From Anisodus tanguticus (lineage: Eukaryota > Streptophyta > Magnoliopsida > Solanales > Solanaceae), in the NCBI GenBank assembly GCA_034509755.1, contig CM067546.1, forward strand, positions 14,348,970 to 14,412,969: a DNA stretch of 64,000 nt. Direction: 5' to 3'. How positions within the stretch are numbered: the stretch's first letter is position 1; every line of letters begins with the position of its first letter. Positions 11,000 to 22,696 of the stretch are shown here, piece by piece. The translations under genes and the position numbers were made by a program. The notes under the pieces were generated by a model. That model did no database searches. It was not told where the DNA came from and worked only from the letters and a program-made list of their open reading frames with translations.

Positions 11000-13336
11000 T
11001 GTAACACCCCGCATTTTTGGATAACGGTTGAATGCATAAACATAGGCAAGTAGACTGGACCCCGGGAAGTTTATGTTGTACTTACATATACTAATAAGAA
11101 AATTAGTATATAAAAGGACGTGGTCCCGAAATAGTTTTGGATTTAATAAGTGTGACGATGGGGTTTAATAATAATAATTGTGTATCCCCGAAGAGATTAT
11201 AGAATGCTATTTTATTATGACATTGGTATAAGAGGATTTTATAAATCGCTGAGATTTAAGTGGATTGAGATCGGGGATTTAATTGTGTGTATAATTTATT
11301 AATTATGGGATTACTTAATTAAAGATGGGACAATATATAGTGGGAATTTATACGTGTGCTCTTATAACCGATTTGGGGTGACTAAGCCCAAATCAGTCGA
11401 CCGATGGAAGCTTCACAAGCCCCCTTCTTTCTCCATTAATCCATTTCTTCAGCTTCTTCATCTCTTCAACTATCTTCATCAATCTTTTATAAAAATTATT
11501 CCCTGGAGGGGAGATTGTCACACTTCTATCTGAAAGAGGGAGTCTTGGTTGGTGGGTTCTCTGGAAATTTTCGGTCAAATTTGGGGAATTTCCTTAAGCT
11601 TTCGCATACATAAAAATAAGGAAATTCAAGGTGTTATGGTCTTTAATTCCAGTAGAACCGAAGCCTTAAACAAGCCTCGAAACTCAGAATCTGAACAAGA
11701 ACCTTGAATGCGAAAGGATTTTGGCGCAAAGCGATTTTGGGTTATGTTTCTGTTTATCGGAAGCTGGGTGGGGTGAAAGATTTTTTGACGACGCTCGTCA
11801 CTACGCTTAAAAGAGGTAACCTTCCTTGTTCTTAAAAGTTTGTAAAATTTCAGAATTCGATTCTTGCTACTAGTTCTAGGATGATTGTCGAAAATGTTAA
11901 GTTTGGGTTGGGTGTTGTCGAGACTGTTGTAAGTTACTAAGTTTGCATGTGAAAATTATTTTACTATTTTGGGGATTGTAGTAGTAAAAAAAGGATTAAG
12001 AGGAGTGGGTGTTTTGCCACATGTGTAGATTTTGATATAGAAGGAATATTGGTCCTACGCGTTCAATGTGTTCGCTAAAATGTCCCAATGAATCTATTTT
12101 TAGTATGTTTATTCGAGTATAATTTAAATCATCCGTATGATGTAGATAATCATTCATAGAGCTTACAAGGACCCACAAAACTTAGATAATTTTGACAACA
12201 AGGTATGCAAGGCTCTTTCATTCTTTTGGCATAATTCTATGTGCGAAACATAACTATCGTGTTGCTACATAAAGTACTCTACTCTTAGTAGTTAGCAATG
12301 ATCAAGTTATTGACTCATATGTTGAAAGAATGTCCAAATATGTTTCTAAGACCTTATTAAGGCACACCGGAAAATATGTTGATGTTTCCCAATGTTAACC
12401 AAATGTGTAAAGGATATTATGTCGCTCCAGATGTTTATTATTATTCGTGCATTTCATTGGCATTGCATTCATATACTACCCTGGACCACTTGTGCTATGC
12501 ACATTACTATATGACAAATATTATATATATATATATATATGTATGGGAGTTGGGGAAATGGAAAAATGCGTTATATATGCACACTACTTGCAGCTGGTAC
12601 AGACAATCACGAAAAGAGCTTGAAGTGGCCAACATGAAGTGATGCCCTTGTGTGGCGATATAACCTGATGCCCACAGAGGCGGTTATGGGAGGATTCCTG
12701 TGTGGACATTAGAATACAACATTTGCATTGTGCATACATTCAGTAATCATTATATGGTATGATGCCCACATAGGCTGTTATAGTAAGGAAGATGCCCTAA
12801 GAGGCTGATATATATATATACTGCATTGTGCATAACATTTAGGCATGTGTATTAGGGCCCTCAGAGGCATTTACTAATGCTCAGCTGTTTTTGTTTTTAG
12901 ACTATGATATATCTCTGCTATGTTATTTCTTATGTCTGACATACTCAGTACATCAGTCGTACTAACGTCCCTTTTGTCGGGTGACGCTGCGTTTTATGGC
13001 CACAGTTTCACATAGAGAGGGTGACGATTCACACTAGTAGGTTGCTGGTTCAGCTGATGTCCAAAGCACTCTATTTGTTTCGGAGTCGCGATTTGGTCGT
13101 GGTATGTTCTTCTTCTCTATAGAGGTTTGTAGATAGGTATCATGTGGTTAGTTATCGTGTGTGGCCTTGTTGGCCCTGATATATAAATGTGTAAATTGTG
13201 GCTTTTGGTTTGGAACATTATTTAATCTACCATGGCTCTGTCCATGTTTAGGTATGATTAAGGATAGAATGTATCTGTGGTGCCCGACAGGTAGGGTCTG
13301 GGTACCCGTCGCGCCACTCCAGTTTGTGTCGTGACA
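11000..13336 (+). repeat. LARD 5' LTR
   Basis: 2337 bp, aligning along its whole length with 17430-19774. It includes a (TA) run near 12521-12540, a set of GATGCCC repeat units (12641-12800), and a GTACATCAGTCGTACT palindrome-like stretch near 12949. The terminal sequences TGTAACACCCCG and TGTCGTGACA are typical of plant Gypsy (Tekay/Del-type) LTRs. Confidence 0.9.
12641..12815 (+). repeat. Four GATGCCC..GAGGC repeat units in the LARD LTR
   Basis: GATGCCC occurs at 12641, 12667, 12761 and 12791, usually followed by a few bases, then (G)AGGC and a GNTAT. All four units recur at matching places in the 3' LTR (19078, 19104, 19198, 19228). The first two and last two are spaced 26 and 30 bp. A related GGGCCCTCAGAGGC follows near 12857. 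They may be regulatory or simply relics of local duplication. Confidence 0.75.
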
Positions 13337-13340
13337 AATT

Positions 13341-13352
13341 TGGTATCAGAGC
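13341..13352 (+). other. LARD primer-binding site
   Basis: Exact TGGTATCAGAGC four bases after the 5' LTR end, complementary to the 3' end of initiator tRNA-Met. A perfect site indicates the copy was replication-competent in trans when it inserted. Confidence 0.92.
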
Positions 13353-13557
13353 ATGTTTGTCCTAGGAAGTCTGCAAGTCGTGTCTAGTAGGGTCTTGGTT
13401 ATGGGTGTGTTGCGCGCCACACTTATAAACGGGAGGCTACAGGGCATTTAAAGTTGTTTCCATTCTTTCATAATCTAGATCGTTCGATAGAGTAGAGTCG
13501 TGAGAGTATTGGTTCCTAATCAAATTTTCTCATTTGAACTACGCAGTAACGTCTACA

Positions 13558-13881
13558 ATGAGAAGCACCTCGGATAATAAGAATGCAGGTACTGTCGCAA
13601 GATAAGATGTTAGACAGATACCACCCGCTGGCATGGGTCAGAGGGTGACTGAAATTGAAAAGAGAGAGGTGAGTTATACTATGGACTCAGATCCATCAGA
13701 AATCATGGAGTCTATAGAGGAGGATCCATCTGAAAATCCCTATGAGTCACCCGCTCGAGCGCCTTCGGTTCTTCTAGTAGGAAGTGGGGTGGGGGGAGTT
13801 CTGACTTTACCAAAGACTTTAGTATCAGTGTCGGGCCCCACTGATTATGGGATAGGTGCAACAACACAAGGACGGGTATAA
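13558..13881 (+). pseudogene. LARD gag-like N-terminal fragment
   Basis: An ATG at 13558 opens MRSTSDNKNAGTVAR, then a TAA, after which the same frame continues as DVRQIPPAGMGQRV (Met at 13633) for 82 codons to 13881. The protein is acidic and Pro/Ser/Glu-rich (DSDPSEIMESIEEDPSENP), with no zinc knuckle or capsid core visible. The place, about 220 bp after the primer site, is where Gypsy gag begins. Gag N-terminus is an inference from position; I do not recognise a conserved domain. Confidence 0.45.
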
Positions 13882-16800
13882 TCGGATTTTCCTCAGATAT
13901 CACGCCATGACCGGGTATGCATGTCGCTTAATGACCCCGACCCTTCTGAGATTCCGATAGTCCTCAATCTTGGGGATCCATTAATTAGGGTTCGCCGGTC
14001 TATGTTATGAGAGATACGCCAGGGGAAGACAAGAGACAGGCAAGGAGAAGGTGAGGGGGTAGTAAGGATAAGAGAGTCCCACTCCGAAGTATGTCGGATT
14101 GAGGCTCTTATATATGACCAAGTTAGGATAGTATAAATTCACCAACAAGATCATAAGGCTGTCCTAGTATCTATCCTGATAATCCATAAGATCTTTAAAT
14201 TAGTTGCTTTTAAATAAATGATGAATTGTGTGTAACCGGTATAAGGTTATATGTTTGGATTAATCAAAGGAATGTATGAATTTTGGTACGTGTATTGATA
14301 AGGTTGTTACGTAGTTTGGTGTGATTTTAGTTACTAAAGTCATGAAATGGCTTTAAAACGGGTTGTATGCATAAGTTAGGCAATAATAATCTTAATTGAA
14401 CTAATTTTGGAGTGATTGAACTGATTTTGGAGTAATTAATGTTCGTTAGAGATGATTTCGACTAAATATGAATTTGTTTTCATGTGACTAAAAAAAGGGG
14501 GATGTGAAGTATTTTAGTTGAGATTGTGCACTGGTATGTCTATACTTACATAAAAGGAATATGTGTATATGACTTGAGAAGTTAATAGAAACCTCATGTG
14601 TTTAAGGGTACTGTATGCTTGATGGAAATGTTATAGTTAAGTCTTAGCGTAGACTAAACATGTTTAGGCTAGGTGTTTGATTAATTGGTTTAAGTAATCT
14701 AGTTGGTTAAGATATTCAGCAGGCTTGTATGCAATGATGTGGTATTATTGATATGCTTTGGGACATTAATTAGCTAGGAGGTACCATGATGTATGTTGCT
14801 TGGCCTGATTATGTGTACTATGGTTAATGAGGGGTGTGGAATATACCTAAGATTTGAATCTTTACTGATGTGTGTATGAAATCTGTATCTTTGTAAGTCT
14901 GAGATTAAACTGAGTCTAATATATATATATGTATTCTTTGGTTAGTTTCTGCCTTTTTGATAATTGTTGGTGTGCCTAGTATTATAAACTGCTAAATGAT
15001 TGACTTCCAACTTACCTTATGGCCATCCTCATCATGTCACCCATAAATCAGTCCCCAACATGTGTTTGTATCCAATTATAAACTGTCTAAAGTCATGCCA
15101 AGTATGGACTGGGGTCATGATGACTATGGGGACTGGAACATGTGTTTAGTGATTTGTTTATATCCTTACTTAGAGTTGAATACCAACAGTGAGATGTGTG
15201 AGCTTAGATCAGATTCTGAAGCTAGAAACAAAATGTATTGAAAGATGATTTGAGTTGTAAAGTACTTAAATAACTATGGAACTTGAATAGGAAGATTGAT
15301 TGTGTTCATTATGGGCCAGCTATGTCAACTAATTGTCCTGCCTCTAGGTATGTCTCTAGTGTAGATAGTTTTAAGAAATCTTAATTTATGATAAAGATTC
15401 TGTTAGGTTTGGCCTGATATTTGTCAAATTAAAACATGATAACATGTTGATTAAAGTGTGTGATCTGTGTATAATTGTATAAGAACCATGATAAAAATAG
15501 TCTGTTATATGTTGAAATACTACTTTGTCTAGGTTGTGTATTTCAGTCCTTTCTTTAAGACATGCTATCCATGCTTTACATAAATGCACTTGTGAGGTCC
15601 TCAAAATACTACACTTTAAGAAATGATCTTATACCCTTTGAGTTATGGCTGCTGTTATACTACTATTTGCTGCTATATGTTGTTATGTTTCCCTGAGTTG
15701 CTATAACTTGAAGTAAATGGTTGTTATTTACTACTGTGGTTTTGCTGCAAATATTGCACTTGTTGAGCTGCCCTGTTGTGTTAGATGGGCTGCTGATCTA
15801 CTGTACAAATAATTGCTGCATTTCTGGCTCATTTATGGTTGCTGTCTGTTAACCTGGTTCGCCTAAGACTATGTACAACAAATTATCTTTGCATGCCATA
15901 TAAGTTCAGGACTACTTTTAATATATTTAGTTGTGATTGGGTCAACATGAACACCCTGAAGTCTGCTTTGCCTCTGCTGGATATCTATGCTAAGAGTCAT
16001 ATTTGTGCTTTGTTAGAAACTTAGTTGCCATCTAGTGTTTCCTATTAAATTTATATACATGACTTGAGATGTGTGTTATATTGATGAGATAAGCATACTT
16101 AGTTGAGGTAATATGTCATGTAGTGACTGTTTTGAAGTGTCATAGTTATTATAATCTTACCCCCTGAAATCTCCCCCTTGTTGTGACTTGATCCTACTTA
16201 TGTATCACATGTATTAGCCTTAGTATTACACCATGTTGCCTTGTCTCTGCTCTAGGTCCTAGTTGACACCTTAAATACTATGAACTATTGTATTTCTGTC
16301 CAAAAGAAGGGTTAATATGAAGACTTACCTTACTGCCATACTTTGAACTTCTGTTTCTCCAAGAAAGTCACTATTTTCAAGGGGGAAAATGGCAACCTTG
16401 ATAGATAGTTACTGCCATTAGGATTTGAGGCTAAGTGTTGGGGTTTGAAACTGTCTTCATTGTTGCTACAGTTGGTTATGGGCACTATTTTATTGAGCTG
16501 GTTGTTGGGTATATCTGTTATTTTTCTGATACATTTAGTTACTAAGGTGGCTGTTGTTTTGGCTATTGTTTTGGCTGTTGTTCTAACTGTTGTTTGAGGT
16601 CACTTGTTGTTGTTGTTTGGCTGCTATTTGTCTGCTGTTTGGCTTCTATTTTTGCTGTTACTTGCTACTGCTATCACTGCTGTACTTGATAAGAATTGTT
16701 GCCATGTTCAAACACATGTTGCTGCCTTCATTTTGAGGCAGATATTGTTGTAAATCCTGGGCAGGGGTAAAGTTGAAAATAAGCAGTTGTATTTGCTGCA

Positions 16801-17394
16801 CTCTAGCTTAAACCAGTGCAAAAAAAATGATCAACTGAACTGGTTTAAACACTAGCAGGAAGATTGTGAAGTTAGAAGGAACCTGGGAACTTGATCTGAA
16901 TTAGTCATGAGATGCTAAAATAGTTGAATCATGATTACATGCACTGATTTGTGAACTGTTTTAAATAACTATGTTGCATATATGACGCTAAAACTAGATG
17001 TTAGGACCCTCTACCTTCTTTACCTATTGTTTGAATTTAAAGAATGTATAAGATATACTACAGACCTACGCAAGAATCCATCACCCTATTAACTTTTTAT
17101 ATAAGCAATTAGCTAGATAAAGATTGCTTCACACAAGATTACTAAAATTGGAAGGTATAACTATGTGTTTATTTTAGTGTGCATATGAAACTTGAGTCTA
17201 TTCTTTAGAGGTAGTCATAGATTGATATGTATCTTCTCACAGTCTAAATGATAATCTGAATTAATCCATGAATGTCGTATCCCCTGTTTTGATGAATGGG
17301 AATGACAAATTTGATACTTCCCCTCTAGCTTTTACTGAACTTGGTCAATTGTGTGTTCATTTTTATTGTGACAAGAGTTAGATATGTCATACCG
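13882..17394 (+). other. LARD internal region without recognisable genes
   Basis: About 3.5 kb with no long open frame and no retroelement domain. Composition is T- and G-rich on the plus strand, with irregular runs built from TGTT, GCTG and TTGGCTG, densest at 16490-16690. LARD internal regions typically lack coding sequence but are conserved within a family; that cannot be tested here. Confidence 0.6.
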
Positions 17395-17429
17395 ACATTT
17401 GAGGACGAATGTTTCTAAGGTGGAGATGA
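17395..17429 (+). other. Relic of pol 3' end and polypurine tract
   Basis: GAGGACGAATGTTTCTAAGG, then TGGAGATGA directly before the 3' LTR. A GAGGACGAAT end followed by a purine tract is the common 3' end of plant Gypsy pol, so the LARD kept the cis-acting plus-strand primer while losing the enzymes. Confidence 0.7.
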
Positions 17430-19774
17430 TATAACACCCCGTATTTTCGAGTAATGGTTGAATGCATAAACATAGGCAAGTAGACCGGACCCCGGGAAGT
17501 TTATGTTGTACTTACGTATACTAATAAGAAAATTAGTATATAAAAGGATGTGGTCTCGAAATAATTTTGGATTTAATAAGTGTGACGACGTGGTTTAATA
17601 ATAATAATTGTGTATCCTCGAAGAGATTATAGACTGGTATTTTATTATGACATTGGTATAAGAGGATTTTATAATTCATCGGGATTTAAGTGGATTGAGA
17701 TCGGGGATTTAATTGTGTGTATAATTAATTAATTGTGGGATTAATTAATTAAAGAGGGGATAATATATAGTGGGAATTTATACGCGTGCTCTTATAACCG
17801 ATTTGGGGTGACTAAGCCCAAATCAGTCGACCGATGGCAGCTTCACAAGCCCCCTTCTTTCTCCAATAATCCATTTCTTCAGCTTCTTCATCTCTTCAAC
17901 TATCTTCATCAAGCTTCTATAAAAATTATTCCCTGGAGGGGAGATTGTCACACTTCCATCTGAAAGAGGGAGTCTTGGTTGGTAGGTTCTCTGGAAATTT
18001 TCGGTCGAATTTGGGGGATTTTCGTAAGTTTTCGCATAGACAAAAAGGAGGAAATTCAAGGTGTTCTGGGCTTTAATTCCAGTAGAATCGAATCCTTAAA
18101 CAAGCCTAGAAACTTAGAAGCTAAACAAGAACCTTGAATGCGAAAGGATTCTAGCGCGAAGCGATTTTGGGTTCTGTTTCTGTTTATCGGAAGCTGGGTG
18201 GGGTGAAAGATATTCCGACGACGCTCGTCACTACGCTTAAAAGAGGTAACCTTCCTTGTTCTTAAAAGTGTGTACATTTTCAGAATTCGATTCTTGCTAC
18301 TAGTTCTAGGACGATTGTCGAAAATGTGAAGTTTGAGTTGTGTGTTGTCGGGACTGCTGTAATTGTAAGTTACTGGGTTTGCATGTGAAAATTATTGTAC
18401 TATTTTGGAGATTGTAGTAGTAAAAAGAAGGATTAAGAGGAGTGGGTGTTTTGCCACATGTGTAGATTTCGATATAGAAGAAATATAGGACCTACGCGTT
18501 CAAGGTGTTCGCTAAAATGTCCCAATGAATCTGTTTTTAGTATGTTGATTTGAGTATAATTTAAATCATCCGTATGATGTAGATAATCATTCATAGAGCT
18601 TACAAGGATATGCGGAACTTAGATAATTTCGACAACAAGGTATGCAAGGCTCTTTCATTCTTTTGGCATAATTCTATGTGCGAAACATAACTATCGTATT
18701 GCTACATAAAGTACTCTACTCTTAGTAGTTAGGAATGATCAAGTTATTGACTCATATATTGAAAGAATGTCCAAATATGTTTCTAAGACCTTATTAAGGC
18801 ACACCGGAAAAGATGTTGATGTTTCCCAATGTTAACCAAATGTGTAAAGGATATTATGTCACTCCGGATGTTTATTATTATTCGTGCATTTCATATGCAT
18901 TGCATTCATATACTACCCTGAACCACTTATGCTTTGCACATTACTATATGATAAGTATTATATATATATATATATATGTATGGGAGTTGGGGAAAGGGAA
19001 AAAGGCGTTATATATGCACACCACCTGCAGCTGGTACAGACTATCACGAAAAGAGCCCGAAGAGGCCAACATGATGTGATGCCCTTGTGTGGCGAAATAA
19101 CATGATGCCCACAGAGGCGGTTATGGGAGGATTCCTGTATGGACATTAGCATACTGCATTTGCATTGTGCATACATTCAGTAATCATTATATGGTATGAT
19201 GCCCACAGAGGTTGTTATGGTAAGGAAGATGCCCAAAGAGGATGATATATATGTATACTGCATTATGCATAACATTTAGGCATGTGTATTAGGGCCCTCA
19301 GAGGAATTCACTAATGCTCAGCTATTTTTGTTTTCAGACTATGATATATCTCTGCTATATTATTTCTTATGTCTGACATACTCAGTACATCAGTCGTACT
19401 GATCTGACGTCCCTTTTGCCGTGGGATGCTGTGTTTTATGCCCTCATGTTCACATTGAGAGGGTAATGATTCACACTAGTAGGTTGCTGGTTCAGCTGGT
19501 GTCCAGAGCACTCTATTTGTTTCGGAGTCGCGGTTTGGTCGTGGTATGTTTTTATCTGTAGAGGCTTGTAGATAGGTGTCATGTGGTTAGTTGTCGTGTA
19601 TGGCCTTGTCGGCCCTGGTATATAAATGTGTAAATTGGGGCTTTTGGGTTGGAACGTTATTTAATCTACCACGGCTCTGTCCGTGTTTAGGTATGTTTAA
19701 GGATAGAATGTATCTGTGGTGCCCGGTGGTAGGGTCCGGGTGCCCGTCGTGGCCCTTCGGTTTGGGTCGTGACA
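17430..19774 (+). repeat. LARD 3' LTR
   Basis: 2345 bp copy of 11000-13336. Its first bases read TATAACACCCC instead of TGTAACACCCC. It ends TCGTGACA at 19774, followed by ATCTC. Confidence 0.9.
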
Positions 19775-20290
19775 ATCTCGATGACTATCCCAGTAACCTC
19801 ATCACATAATGCTACAACTCTAGAGCTTTTTGAAGTATGGGGTATGTTCTCACTGCGGATACTTGTCTTGCCAAGGATGTCCCTCAGGAACCACACCATG
19901 GGTATCCTTCTAAAGCAACAAACTCCATTCCATCATCTGTCGTGGCTGAAATATCTATGGATCTTTCCTTTTCTGCATTAAGAGGATCCAAGACTCCACC
20001 AAAGAAACAGGGAATGATGTTGCTCGTCTGCGAATCAAGCTGGAAACCATGATGAATGAGGCTACTAAATTGTATGCTAAGCTGCAGACAAGCATGACTG
20101 ATCTGCCTGGGTAGTTATTTAATACTCTTGAGATAACCAAGGATGCTATCATCAACACCTTGGCCTACTTTCTTTCCCCCTTGCACATCAGTATCAGCAA
20201 TAGCAGGAGCAGCAGGATGAGAAAGAGCAACATGAGGAATGAGAGAGCAGAAGCAGCTGCATGATGACATGGAGGAACACTAATCTGCTT
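19775..20290 (+). pseudogene. Envelope-like ORF of the Sirevirus, 3' part
   Basis: Coding similarity resumes after the LARD: an open frame from about 19779 gives MTIPVTSSHNATTLELFEVW, followed by a segment around 20010-20110 with heptad-like spacing (VARLRIKLETMMNEATKLYA) that may be a coiled coil. It ends in a Gln/Glu-rich tail near 20200-20270. Joined across the LARD, the ORF would be roughly 1.4 kb. Frames shift at least once inside this part. Confidence 0.6.
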
Positions 20291-20486
20291 GATATCTATT
20301 TTTGGACTATTTGAAATGGAATATTAAGGCAATATGCTTGCTATTTGTTTTTTGTGACTGTATGGCACATAAGTACGGATGCCTAGTTGCTTAACTTAGT
20401 TGACATTAGGACTATATCTCTGTGGTATCTTATTTGTTTTCCTTTGTTTTTTTATTGATACCAAAGGGGGAGAAAATGATCCATAT

Positions 20487-20567
20487 AGTCAACTACTCAA
20501 GGGGAGCATAATTAGTCAACTACTCAGGGGAAGCATTCCGAGTCAACAACTTAGGGGGAGCAACAGT
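20487..20567 (+). repeat. Three exact-period 27 bp repeats with a purine core
   Basis: Units begin at 20487, 20514 and 20541, each AGTCAACTACTC-like followed by AGGGGGAGCA-like. A related CAAAGGGGGAGAAAATG lies just upstream (20463-20479). Purine tracts of this kind prime plus-strand synthesis in retroelements, but the 3' LTR starts about 80 bp further on, so these would be additional or decayed tracts. The rest of 20291-20650 is non-coding. Confidence 0.85.
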
Positions 20568-20650
20568 TAGCAGTTGTCGACACATAAACAGGTAAGTTGA
20601 CTATATACTATTACACTTATTGTTATCATAAAAAAAGATGACATTTGTAG

Positions 20651-21525
20651 TGTTAAATTTTAATAATGAAAAACTCTACTGTGCATGTTAACTCACAAGG
20701 TAAAGGAAGGCCCAACAGACTCACAATGCCCAAAGAACAACGCCAAACCAGCTGACTAATGAAGCCCAAAACAATAAGTCTAAGCGAAATAAATAAGGAC
20801 TTATTTGTGGAGACAAATAAATCAAAGTTGGAAAGAATCAAATCAAGCATCTATGAGATCTTGGTGCACCAATCAAGTATATCACGCTCACATCAGCAAG
20901 GAAACAAGTACTAAATTTCAAGAAAATAAGGACAAACATCTTGAAGATTCAGTCATAAAGCTCACAAGCAAAGAAGATAAGTCCGTTAGAAAGCTCTAAT
21001 CTTATTTTTGGAAAATAGGATTCCCTATTCCTTTTTTGAAGGATCAAATCATTTGGGTTGCCATCTCTGCGAGATCCAAAAGACTACTCTACAGCTATGA
21101 AAGAACGACTCCAAAGATGAAAAAAACATATATTTTTGTCTCAACTTCTCAAGCTCTCTACTTTACTTTTAACAAGCATTGTAATTCTGAGTGATTTATA
21201 GTGTATACAAAAAAGTGAGAAGAAATATAATATAGTTGGTGAGGCATTGTATCAAAAGATTACGAGTATTTGAGTGTAGACGTAGGATCTCTATTCAAAC
21301 CATCTTCGTACCAAACCAAATTTCAAAAGAGCTACAGAGAACACCCTTGCAATCCAATGGAACTGGATTAGGATTCATATTGAGTCTGAACCAGTATAAA
21401 AATATTTGGTGTCATTTATATTCAACATTTATTTTCTGCACTATATCTGTTACCAGTAGACTAACATTTTGAGGTAGTCGACTAAGAAATAAAAAATTAC
21501 AATTCACCCCCCTCTTGCACTTTCA
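20651..21525 (+). repeat. Sirevirus 3' LTR
   Basis: 875 bp, TGTTAAATTTT to GCACTTTCA, aligning with 3985-4848. The polypurine tract just before it (about 20630-20650, AAAAAAAGATGACATTTGTAG) is decayed. Followed by TGTAC, the right-hand target duplication (21526-21530). Confidence 0.9.
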
Positions 21526-22696
21526 TGTACGTTTTTCGCCTCCCAAACATGATTCAAGGTCACAAGTTTTGCAAAGAAAATATATGTTCATGACTTCTTA
21601 CACTAATAAAATGACTTTTTTTTCCAGCGAATCTCAAGCTACACACTCGAGTGATGCACATATATTTAGTGCAAATACTCGGAGAATGGGTAGGAGGAAA
21701 CCAAATGACAAAATCCATTTTCTGATGGCAGTGGTCCTACGTTAAATGCGAATTAGTCTCAGAAAATCTACAACGGAAGGAACTTTTGTGAATTTCTGCT
21801 ATATGATGTCTACGTAGTGATTGTGTCAGCTATTACAGTAAAAGAAAAGAATATATTGTAAACAATTATTTTTATGACCGTGTGAATCGTGGACAAGTAC
21901 ACTAATTACAAATGATACAGTAGGTTTTAATCTAGAAATATTGTGAACAATAGTTGCTAACAATAGCGCATATCTTTGGCCAGCATGAGTACGCTCACTT
22001 TGTCACAAAATCAACAAATTTGATCCTGATGTATATAAGTAGGGGTGAATGAGGGTAAGTTCATCTGAGTTTGGCAGGGAATAAGTTGACGCGAAAGAGG
22101 ACTTAAAAGTGAAGGTCTTTGGATTCCCGGCTTAGCCGACAATGGGATATTGGGTGGCCATTTTGGGTGGATTCAGGGAGAATTGGATTTGGGCATTTTG
22201 TGGGATGGTCGTGGGTGTGTTGAGAGTTGTAGTGAAGGTCGGGGTTCGGTTGTTTGATAGTGGAAAGGCCATGGAACAGACCTGAACTAGTGAGGTTCTC
22301 GGTAGGTGTGTTACGGTCGGGCAGCGTAGTGTTGATGGCTATTTTGGGTAGTTGTATAGGGAAATGGGTTAAGGCATTTATTGAGTTGTTATAGATACGT
22401 TGAGGGTTATTTTGGTTGTCGGGGTGCAGTGGTTAACTGGTGGAGGTTGTCGAGACTAACTGGAAGGGCCCAAAAGATGACTCGGTGGAGACGTTGGTGT
22501 GGTTGGTTGTGTTTGGGGATGTTGCAGGTGGTTGTGGCCTTTTGTGGGGATGTTCGTGAGATTTTATGGGAGGTGGTGGAAGAAAGACAAAAGTAACTTG
22601 GACGAGGAATGGACACGGAATGCTAGAATCAAGTCCGAGTACAACGAAGTTACGATCAGTCGATATGGAACAAGAATAATGACGCGGAGGTTTTAA
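21526..22696. other. Target duplication, then unassigned sequence
   Basis: 21526-21530 is the TGTAC duplication. The remaining 1.17 kb has no gene that I recognise. From about 22070 to 22600 the plus strand is strongly G-rich, with many TGGG and GGTG words, and contains overlapping open frames on both strands that look like by-products of the skewed composition. Confidence 0.5.

Larger units (their letters stand above)
11000..19774 (+). mobile_element. Non-autonomous LTR retrotransposon (LARD-like, Ty3/Gypsy-derived) nested in the envelope-like ORF
   Basis: Large direct LTRs (11000-13336 and 17430-19774) enclose only about 4.1 kb. The LTRs run TG..CA, starting TGTAACACCCC and ending GTCGTGACA, followed by a canonical primer site. 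The internal region keeps a short gag-like start and the very end of pol plus the polypurine tract, but no protease, RT or integrase. That structure fits a LARD, mobilised in trans by an autonomous relative. LTR identity is a little above 90% by eye, so it is a moderately old insertion, younger than the Sirevirus it interrupts. Confidence 0.88.
3985..21525 (+). mobile_element. Sirevirus-type Ty1/copia element with envelope-like ORF, carrying a nested insertion
   Basis: Two LTRs (3985-4848 and 20651-21525) align clearly over their length, about 88-90% by eye, and are flanked by the same TGTAC. Between them: a primer site, gag with zinc knuckles, protease-integrase-RT-RNase H, and an extra ORF downstream of pol. 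A downstream envelope-like ORF is the hallmark of Sireviruses (SIRE/Maximus lineage). Without the 8.77 kb nested element (11000-19774) the Sirevirus is about 8.8 kb. All ORFs are broken by stops and frameshifts. Confidence 0.9.

Noticed and set aside
20487..20567. CRISPR-like array
   Set aside because: Repeats are directly adjacent with no spacers, in a plant retroelement.
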